Of a stretch of 53,575 bases of DNA, positions 46,541-53,575 are shown one piece after another (the stretch's first letter is position 1; each line of letters opens with the position of its first letter). Under the pieces are notes generated by a model, which was given only the letters and a program-made list of their open reading frames with translations, made no database searches and was not told the DNA's origin. Origin of the DNA: Gammaproteobacteria bacterium (GTDB lineage: Bacteria; Pseudomonadota; Gammaproteobacteria; QZLD01); NCBI GenBank assembly GCA_004796365.1, contig QZLE01000016.1, forward strand, positions 1 through 53,575. The letters run 5' to 3'. The position numbers were made by a program, and so were the translations under genes.

Positions 46541-48886
46541 CTACTGTTTTTTGATTGCATAAATTTTCTCTTTGATGCTAATAATTCGCGGATCATCAGA
46601 TGAGCTGAACAGTATCAGGATACCGGATATTACCCCATCGTCATCCAATGGGGTGCATACGAATGATACTTCAAGTTTTTGCTGGCCTTTGGTCCAGAAA
46701 ATCTCACTATTGGTGTTATTGGTTGCCCCGAGTTTTAATGAATGAAAAATTGGCGAGTCTTTAAATAGATACTCAGCCTCATCAGCATGTTTGTATTGTA
46801 TGGTTTTATGCATATTTGCACCAATCAACTCTTCCCGCTCGTAGCCCAGCATCTCTTCTGCTGTTTGGTTGATAAAGTCGATATTGCCATCCAGATCTAT
46901 GCCAATTATGCCTTCGGTCACACTGTCGATTATAAGTTCATGACGCTGCTCTAGTACTGCCAGCCTTTGCTCCATCTCTTTGGCCTTGGTTATGTCCTGG
47001 ATTTGCATAACAAAATAGAGTGGATTTTCCTCTTTGTCTTTTACAACAGAACCACTGATTAGTGACCAGAGTATATGTCCGTCTTTATGCATCAGACGTG
47101 TTTGTAGGCTAAACGAGCGGCGATTGCCCTCGATAACTGTCGCCATTTGAATAAGGCTCTTTTCTATGTCTGCAGGGTGGGATATGCTTTGAAAGTCGGT
47201 GGCACACAGCTCTTCACGGGGGTAACCACTGATTTGGCACAGTTGGTGATTGACCCGGATAATCTGGCCATCAGCATTTACTATTGCCATGCCAATAGCG
47301 GCGTCCTCAAATGCGCTGCGGAAACGTGCTTCATTTTCCAGGAGGACGGTTTCATTGTGCTTGCGCTCGGTGACGTCACGTGATACAGACTGAATCTCTT
47401 TAGGTTCGCCGCTGTTTTGGTCAAAAATACATTGGCTGCTGGCTTCAAACCAAATGTAGTGCCCCTCTTTGTGTTTGGCTCGATAGGTTATTGTAACGCT
47501 GTCTTGATAGCGAACCAGATCGGAATGGGCCTGGCGCATTATATCCATATCTTCTTTATGGATTAAAGGGTATATTGAATGCCCAACCATCTCTTCGGGG
47601 GTATAGCCTAGCAATGCCTGTGTTGCTGAAGATGCGTATAAGCATTTCCCTTCTAAATCATGGCGTGAGATTATGTCGGTGGAATTCTCTGCAAGTAAGC
47701 GGTAGCGAGATTCACTATCTATAAGTGCGGCATTGGCCTTTTTTTTCTCGGTAACATGTTGTGCGAGCATTGAGTTGGCTTTGGAAAGCTGTTCCGTGCG
47801 CTCGTTAACTTTATCTTCAACTTCTGCGGTGTGGCGTGCTAGAGATGCCAGAAAGGCATATAGAAGGGCAGTTAGTATAATTCCAACAGTGGCAGTTAAC
47901 CCAGAAATCCAGCGTATTTTTGCATCGGAAAGAGCCAGGGTTGGAGTAGTTATTAACAGTAGTTGTCGATTTGCAAAGGTGAGTTTTTTTTCGACATATG
48001 GTTCGACCATTATTAGGTTCAGACTTGGATTTTGCTTTATCGATGCACGCTTTATCGATGTATAGATAGGTATTGGTTTCTTAGGGTGAGTTATGTCGAA
48101 AAAGCTGATGTTTACATCTTTGTTATAGTTATCACGAATATTGGTTGCGTTGGCAATAAGTTTGGTGATATTTAGTCGGATAAATACAAATCCAACAAGT
48201 TCGTTTATTGTTTTTTCGCCTTGAATCACTTTTTCATAAACAGGGCGGTAAACCGAAAGAACCGTGTGTCCTGATTCGTTAGTTCTTGCCGGAGATGCGG
48301 TGGCATTTCTCCAGCGCATTGAGTCATTAATGACCTTTTGGTGTGGATCATAATCATTATATGGTGAATAGCCCATAAGGGAATGGAATGTATTAAAAGG
48401 CTCAATAAAACTAATGGGATAATAATCGTTCTTTTCAGGGGCATTGATTAAGGTTTGATTCTCTCCAAGCTCTGTTATCTGGAAGGTTTGCAGATTGTGG
48501 TTTTCTTTCATTCTCTGAATATATTCTTGTTTGTCATCTGCGCTGATATGGTCAATCCAGCCGATGGCTTCGATTTCTGTATGCTTGGCTAGAATTGAAC
48601 GGATGTATTGTTGAAGCGATGTGTGGTTAACCGTGTTGGATGAGTTGCGTAATGCGGTAACCGATTCTATCAGTTCCAGTTCCTGTTCTAAAACGATTAT
48701 CAGCGAGGTATCTCTATCTTTGGCAATTTGGTTAAAAGTGTTTTGCCAGCTGCCCTCTTCCCAGTCACGAATCAGATATGAAGCTGCGCCGGTAATCACA
48801 AGACAAACTGCCACCGCCAAAAATATGGTCAAATTCCATGTTTTCGGTTGGATATAGGTTTCGCTTCTTTTAATAAATCTTGGCAT
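46541..48886 (-). CDS. CHASE-domain membrane sensor with three PAS domains and no recognisable output domain
   Basis: N-terminal TM, extracytoplasmic CHASE-like region, second TM, coiled coil, then PAS (DIISRHDLEGKCLYASSATQALLGYTPEEM), PAS (IGMAIVNADGQIIRVNHQLCQISGYPREEL), PAS (EGIIGIDLDGNIDFINQTAEEMLGYEREEL). The ORF ends soon after the third PAS. Confidence 0.85.
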   Translation of the reverse strand: MPRFIKRSETYIQPKTWNLTIFLAVAVCLVITGAASYLIRDWEEGSWQNTFNQIAKDRDTSLIIVLEQELELIESVTALRNSSNTVNHTSLQQYIRSILAKHTEIEAIGWIDHISADDKQEYIQRMKENHNLQTFQITELGENQTLINAPEKNDYYPISFIEPFNTFHSLMGYSPYNDYDPHQKVINDSMRWRNATASPARTNESGHTVLSVYRPVYEKVIQGEKTINELVGFVFIRLNITKLIANATNIRDNYNKDVNISFFDITHPKKPIPIYTSIKRASIKQNPSLNLIMVEPYVEKKLTFANRQLLLITTPTLALSDAKIRWISGLTATVGIILTALLYAFLASLARHTAEVEDKVNERTEQLSKANSMLAQHVTEKKKANAALIDSESRYRLLAENSTDIISRHDLEGKCLYASSATQALLGYTPEEMVGHSIYPLIHKEDMDIMRQAHSDLVRYQDSVTITYRAKHKEGHYIWFEASSQCIFDQNSGEPKEIQSVSRDVTERKHNETVLLENEARFRSAFEDAAIGMAIVNADGQIIRVNHQLCQISGYPREELCATDFQSISHPADIEKSLIQMATVIEGNRRSFSLQTRLMHKDGHILWSLISGSVVKDKEENPLYFVMQIQDITKAKEMEQRLAVLEQRHELIIDSVTEGIIGIDLDGNIDFINQTAEEMLGYEREELIGANMHKTIQYKHADEAEYLFKDSPIFHSLKLGATNNTNSEIFWTKGQQKLEVSFVCTPLDDDGVISGILILFSSSDDPRIISIKEKIYAIKKQ

Positions 48887-49067
48887 AAACCAGGCTCGTT
48901 TTGTCCGCTTTGATTATAAATCTATACTGTTACGTTTTTTATCGGAAATTACCTTCTAATTATAGGTTAGGACGAGCGGTTTTCTACGAATAAACTGTTG
49001 TTAGGAGTGGAATTGCAAACGGATTTGCACTTTTTTGATGTGTATGGAATTATAAAGCGAGCTTGAG

Positions 49068-49090
49068 CATTCCCGAGAGCGCGGGAATGA
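49068..49090. repeat. ATTCCC-N8-GGGAAT inverted repeat (dRS3-like)
   Basis: CATTCCCGAGAGCGCGGGAATGA directly downstream of ubiD. Confidence 0.65.
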
Positions 49091-49094
49091 CGAA

Positions 49095-50558
49095 TCATTT
49101 TTGTATTTGCAGCCAAATCTCTTCCGCACGCCTTTTGGTCTTTGCATCAACCTCAACAGGTCTTCCCCATTCGCGAGAGGTTTCTCCCGGCCATTTGTTG
49201 GTGGCATCGAATCCAATTTTGGATCCCAGGCCGGAAATTGGTGAGGCAAAGTCTAGATAATCGATAGCGGTGTTTTCCACAATCTCGCAGTCGCGAGCAG
49301 GATCGACTCTAGTGGTAAGCGCCCAGGTTACATCATCCCAGTTGCGGATGTTTATATCATCATCGGTTACCACGATGAATTTGGTGTACATAAACTGGCG
49401 TAAAAAAGACCAGATGCCAAACATAATGCGGCGAGCATGCCCTGGGTATTGCTTTTTAATTGATATTATCGCATAACGATAGGAACACCCTTCCGGCGGT
49501 AGGTAAAAATCCATTATTTCCGGGAACTGTTTTTGCAAAATAGGAATAAATATCTCGTTTAGAGCGACACCCAGCATTGATGGCTCATCTGGTGGGCGTC
49601 CGGTATAGGTGCTCAGATATATCGGATTATTACGATGAGTTATTCGGTGTACTGTCATTACCGGGAAGGTTTCTACTTCGTTATAGTAGCCAGTGTGGTC
49701 AGCATATGGGCCTTCAGCGGCAGTATCTCCTGGCAATATCTCTCCTTCAAGCACGATCTCGGCATAGGTTGGAACCATTAAATTATTGCCAATAGATTTG
49801 GAAATGCGGGTTTTCTTGCCTCGCAGTAAACCAGCAAAACTATATTCAGATATTGAGTCCGGGATTGGTGTTACAGCGGCTAAAATGGTAGCTGGATCGA
49901 CACCGATAGCTACTGAAACCGGAAAGGGTTTGCTCGGATTTTTTTTGCACCACTCTTGATAGTCAATGGCCCCGCCGCGATGTGCCAGCCAGCGCATAAT
50001 AATTCGGTTCTTTCCAATGACCTGTTGGCGGTAAATGCCAAGATTGTGGCGTTCTTTTTCAGGCCCTTGGGTTATGGTTAGTCCCCAGGTGATCAGTGGG
50101 GCAGCATCTTCAGGCCAGCAGCGCTGAATGGGGAACATTGAAAGGTCGACTTCATCGCCTTCAATAATTACTTCCTGGCACGGAGGGTTGCTCCCCTTCT
50201 TGCAGGACATGTTCAAAGCTTGTTTTAACAGGGGGATTTTACTCCAAAGATCTTTTAGTGATTTAGGAGGTTCCGGTTCTTTGAGCTTAGCCAGTTGTTC
50301 GCCAACCCGGCGCAGTGATTTAGTTTCACTTGTGCCAATACCTAAGGCTATTCTTTCCGTGGTGCCAAAAAGATTACCAAGTAAGGGTATGGGTGAATCT
50401 TTGGGATTGGTAAATAGAATTGCCGGTCCTTTTTCGTGCAAAGATTTTCTGCAGATTTGTGCAATTTCGATATCAGGATTAATCTCTAAATCGGTCCTGA
50501 CTAGAAGTTTTTTTGCTTCCAATGCGCTGATGAATTCTCTAAGGTCTTGGTATGGCAT
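49095..50558 (-). CDS. ubiD: 4-hydroxy-3-polyprenylbenzoate decarboxylase
   Basis: [93 protein letters not shown]. Confidence 0.95.
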   Translation of the reverse strand: MPYQDLREFISALEAKKLLVRTDLEINPDIEIAQICRKSLHEKGPAILFTNPKDSPIPLLGNLFGTTERIALGIGTSETKSLRRVGEQLAKLKEPEPPKSLKDLWSKIPLLKQALNMSCKKGSNPPCQEVIIEGDEVDLSMFPIQRCWPEDAAPLITWGLTITQGPEKERHNLGIYRQQVIGKNRIIMRWLAHRGGAIDYQEWCKKNPSKPFPVSVAIGVDPATILAAVTPIPDSISEYSFAGLLRGKKTRISKSIGNNLMVPTYAEIVLEGEILPGDTAAEGPYADHTGYYNEVETFPVMTVHRITHRNNPIYLSTYTGRPPDEPSMLGVALNEIFIPILQKQFPEIMDFYLPPEGCSYRYAIISIKKQYPGHARRIMFGIWSFLRQFMYTKFIVVTDDDINIRNWDDVTWALTTRVDPARDCEIVENTAIDYLDFASPISGLGSKIGFDATNKWPGETSREWGRPVEVDAKTKRRAEEIWLQIQK

Positions 50559-50613
50559 TCAAGGATAGTAGCATAGATATTGTCTTAATGGCTAAGGTTC
50601 AGAGTGGTGCAAA

Positions 50614-50675
50614 ATTCCTCCCCCTTGTAAAGGGGGAGTTAGGAGGGGGTAATAAATAGTCAGGAGGGGGATATT
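50614..50675. repeat. G/C-run inverted repeat with extra AGGAGGGGG copies
   Basis: CTCCCCCTTGTAAAGGGGGAG hairpin followed by TTAGGAGGGGGT and TCAGGAGGGGGAT. Similar core at 36300-36332. Confidence 0.6.
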
Positions 50676-51210
50676 ATCCAACAACCAGCTTTAATTGTGG
50701 CTTGGCATGGTTTAGCGTATTTTTGAACTTTTCTTTGTTGATTATCTGGATGCAGTGCCCAGCTGCACTGCTTTTGCAGTTGCTTATCTCATTTTCAAGC
50801 GCTTGTAAAAAGGTAGTGCTCTCACCAATCTCAATCTGTGACATTTTAATAACCATATCAGATGCCAGATCAGAACGGCGAAAATCAACTTTTGCTAATA
50901 CCTCAATAAATGCGTTAAGGTATTCGTTGCCCATAAATTTGCAGAATGTATCTATGGTAACCTGATATGCGCCGCAATCATCTTCCATGCGGATAGAGTT
51001 TGCCATGGTATGTAAAATCTCAGGGGGTTCATTTCCCTCAACCATTTCCAGTAGCTCTACATAACGGTCGAAGCGCGTTTCTGCCTGCCTTAGAAGGTTA
51101 AGAGATCCAAAATCGGGGATAAAACTGCTATTTAAAACCAGTTCAGCCGACCAAGCTTGAAGATCTGTAATCATGTCTTGTCCTGCGGGTAGTTGTCCAT
51201 AAACATACAT
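50674..51210 (-). CDS. Conserved-looking protein of unknown function
   Basis: 178-aa ORF in a gap between two well-supported genes; no family recognised. Confidence 0.55.
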   Translation of the reverse strand: MYVYGQLPAGQDMITDLQAWSAELVLNSSFIPDFGSLNLLRQAETRFDRYVELLEMVEGNEPPEILHTMANSIRMEDDCGAYQVTIDTFCKFMGNEYLNAFIEVLAKVDFRRSDLASDMVIKMSQIEIGESTTFLQALENEISNCKSSAAGHCIQIINKEKFKNTLNHAKPQLKLVVG

Positions 51211-51330
51211 AACAGTGACTTGCAGTTAGAGCTATAGGGGAATAGCGTCTAACGAAGCCAATCAACGTATGGGGGATTTTATATTACCCTGGAGTGTGTT
51301 GCAAGGCAGCATTTTGAGTTGGCTTGTTGG

Positions 51331-53367
51331 TCAAGCCAATCCGCTATGCCTAAGCAGAGCATCTATCTTTGGTTCTCGTCCGCGGAAGTCTATAAACATT
51401 TGCATCGCATCGCGTGAGCCACCGTTTTGCAGAAACGTGGTGAGAAATTGCTCGCCAGTTTTTTGGTTAAATATTCCGTTCTCCTCAAACTTAGAGAAGG
51501 CATCGGCAGACAATACCTCAGCCCATTTGTAGCTGTAGTATCCCGCGGAATAGCCTCCGGCGAATATATGGCTAAACGAGTTGGCAAAGCGGTTAAATGC
51601 AGGTGGAATCATGACTGCTACCTGCTCACGTACTTCGCGTAAAATATCTTCAACCTGTGTTGTGCTGTCGGAAGTAAATTCGGTGTGCAGACGCATATCG
51701 AATAGGGCAAACTCTATCTGACGCACCATCTGCATTGCGGCCTGAAAATTTTTGGCCTTGAGCATCTTATCGAACAATTCATTCGGAAGCTTTTCATCGC
51801 TCTCATAATGGCCAGATATCATATCCAGAGTTTCTTTGTTCCAGCACCAGTTTTCCAGAAATTGGCTTGGTAGTTCGACTGCATCCCACGGAACGCCATT
51901 GATGCCGGAAACACTTGGGTGATCAATAACTGTTAGCATGTGGTGTAAACCGTGGCCAAATTCGTGGAATAGCGTGGTGACGTCGTTATGGGTGAGAAGT
52001 GATGGTTTGTCGCCGACCGGAGGAGCAAAATTGCAGGTCAGGTAGGCAACCGGTGTTTGATTAATTGAATTTGATACAAAGCGCTTTTTACATTCGTCCA
52101 TCCAGGCTCCACCGCGTTTGTTTTGACGCGCATAAAGATCGAAGTAAAAGCGTCCTATCTGATTGTCGCTTAGATCATTGATTTGATAAAACGACACGTC
52201 TTTATGCCAACTGTCAAAATCACTAATCTGTTCGATTTTTATTGGGAATAGTTTTTCAACAGTGGTGAATAGTCCCTGAATTACTTTAGGAGCTGGGAAA
52301 TAAGGGCGCAGGTCTTCCTGGGAAATTGCGTATTTTTTTTGCCTTAGTTTTTCCGATGCATAGCTTACATCCCAGGCTTCTAGTGTGTTGATTCCGAACT
52401 CTTCCTGGGCGAATTGCTCTAGTTCAGCATACTCGGCTTTTGCCTTTGCTGTGGAATGGTTGGCAAGGTCGTTAAGGAAGTTGATAACCTGCTGCGGATT
52501 TTCTGCCATCTTGGTAGCCAGTGATTTTTCAGCGTGGTTGTTAAAGCCGAGGATTTTGGCGGCCTCTAACCTCTTTTCCAGGGTGTTATAGATTACCTCA
52601 GTATTATCCCATTTGCCTGCATCTGGACCCTGGTCGGAGGCGCGGGTGCAAAATGCCTCGTAGGCTTCGTGCCTTAGCTCACGATTGTCGGCATAGGTTA
52701 TAACTGCAAAGTAGGACGGGAACTCTAGGGTTATGGTATAGCCTTCTTGCTCACGTTCTGCGGCTGCTTGTTTAGCCATTGCGATGCTAAATTCCGGAAG
52801 CCCTTTTAGGGCCGATTCATCGGCAAAATTCTTATTCCATGAATTGGTAGCATCCAGCAGATTTTGTTCAAACTTGGCGCTGAGACTAGATAGTTCTTGC
52901 TTTATCTCTTTGAAAGCTTCTTTTTTTGCAGAGGGTAAATCAACTCCAGATAGGTGGAAGTCGCGCAGGGCGTACTCGATGGTTTTTTGTTGCCCTTCAT
53001 CTAACTCTTTGAATTCAGCTGAGTCGGCTATCTGTTTATAGGCGCGATATACGGATTCGTTTTGTCCAAATTCAGTGGCGTATTTGCTTAAGATTGGAAG
53101 GCAGGCGTTGTAGGCATCACGTAATTCCGAGGTATTTACCACTGAATTCATGTGCCCCACTGGTGACCACGCTTTGGAAAGTTTATCCTCGTCCTTTTCT
53201 ATTTTGGCGATAAAATTATTCCAAGTGAATTGTTTTGTACTTTGCAATAGCTGGTCTAGATTGGATTTATTGCTTTCGATAATCCCCTCTATTGCCGGTT
53301 GGATATCGGCAGGGTTGATTTTGCTGAATTGTGGTAGATCGGTGGTTTCAAGAAGTGGGTTGGTCAT
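51331..53367 (-). CDS. prlC: Oligopeptidase A (M3 family metallopeptidase)
   Basis: TLFHEFGHGLHHMLT (HExGH zinc site); MTNPLLETTDLPQFSKINPADIQPAIE N-terminus; FSHIFAGGYSAGYYSYKWAEVLSADAF. Confidence 0.95.
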   Translation of the reverse strand: MTNPLLETTDLPQFSKINPADIQPAIEGIIESNKSNLDQLLQSTKQFTWNNFIAKIEKDEDKLSKAWSPVGHMNSVVNTSELRDAYNACLPILSKYATEFGQNESVYRAYKQIADSAEFKELDEGQQKTIEYALRDFHLSGVDLPSAKKEAFKEIKQELSSLSAKFEQNLLDATNSWNKNFADESALKGLPEFSIAMAKQAAAEREQEGYTITLEFPSYFAVITYADNRELRHEAYEAFCTRASDQGPDAGKWDNTEVIYNTLEKRLEAAKILGFNNHAEKSLATKMAENPQQVINFLNDLANHSTAKAKAEYAELEQFAQEEFGINTLEAWDVSYASEKLRQKKYAISQEDLRPYFPAPKVIQGLFTTVEKLFPIKIEQISDFDSWHKDVSFYQINDLSDNQIGRFYFDLYARQNKRGGAWMDECKKRFVSNSINQTPVAYLTCNFAPPVGDKPSLLTHNDVTTLFHEFGHGLHHMLTVIDHPSVSGINGVPWDAVELPSQFLENWCWNKETLDMISGHYESDEKLPNELFDKMLKAKNFQAAMQMVRQIEFALFDMRLHTEFTSDSTTQVEDILREVREQVAVMIPPAFNRFANSFSHIFAGGYSAGYYSYKWAEVLSADAFSKFEENGIFNQKTGEQFLTTFLQNGGSRDAMQMFIDFRGREPKIDALLRHSGLA

Positions 53368-53575
53368 ATCTGTCCTGTGAGCTGAAAATTATCTCGATAT
53401 TTTATAGCACTTGTGGTGTTGGGTAACAACCAAATTCATGGTCTATAATCAGGTTGGCTGTAGCTATATACATATAAAAATTACAAAAATATGAATATAT
53501 GCTCGCAATCTATAACAGTTTTTTTTATTATATCGACCTTTGTTAATATCTGTCGACAGGTGAAAATGAATATAC

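Noticed and set aside
1-53575. CRISPR array, prophage, transposase or toxin-antitoxin locus
   Set aside because: No regularly spaced repeats and no phage, transposase or typical toxin-antitoxin protein signatures were seen among the ORFs.

Overview
The window looks like a chromosomal segment of a Gram-negative, probably gammaproteobacterial, genome; no lineage was assigned by search. Almost all of it is protein-coding. It starts with the 3' end of a rimO-like gene. Next comes a long minus-strand LPS-core cluster: glycosyltransferases, an O-antigen ligase-like protein, heptosyltransferases, msbA and an lpxL-type acyltransferase. A plus-strand CheY-like / CheC-like / PAS-GGDEF signalling trio follows, then an orphan HExxH metalloprotease-like protein, a MutT-ThiE fusion, ispB and a coiled-coil membrane protein. 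Later segments are: gpsA-secB-rhodanese-ArsR; envC-ctpA-YibQ-like; an exosortase-A-associated hydrolase/ACP/acyltransferase/SGNH cluster; priA; phaC; a lone prodomain lipoprotein beside a subtilase; a cobalamin riboswitch with a btuB-like gene; a methyltransferase; pntB/pntA; mlaA; squalene/phytoene synthase; a RR-RR-HK hybrid with a CHASE-PAS sensor that lacks an output domain; ubiD; and prlC. The most striking feature outside the ORFs is at about 18677-18880. A GacA/UvrY-type upstream box (TGTAGG-N6-CTTACA) is followed by about 130 nt carrying six GGA motifs. Four of these sit in the loops of consecutive hairpins (a fifth stem is very weak), and the region ends in a strong intrinsic terminator. 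This is the architecture of a CsrA/RsmA-sequestering sRNA (RsmX/Y/Z or CsrB/C type), and the ORF track does not show it. All calls were made by eye; no searches or folding were run.
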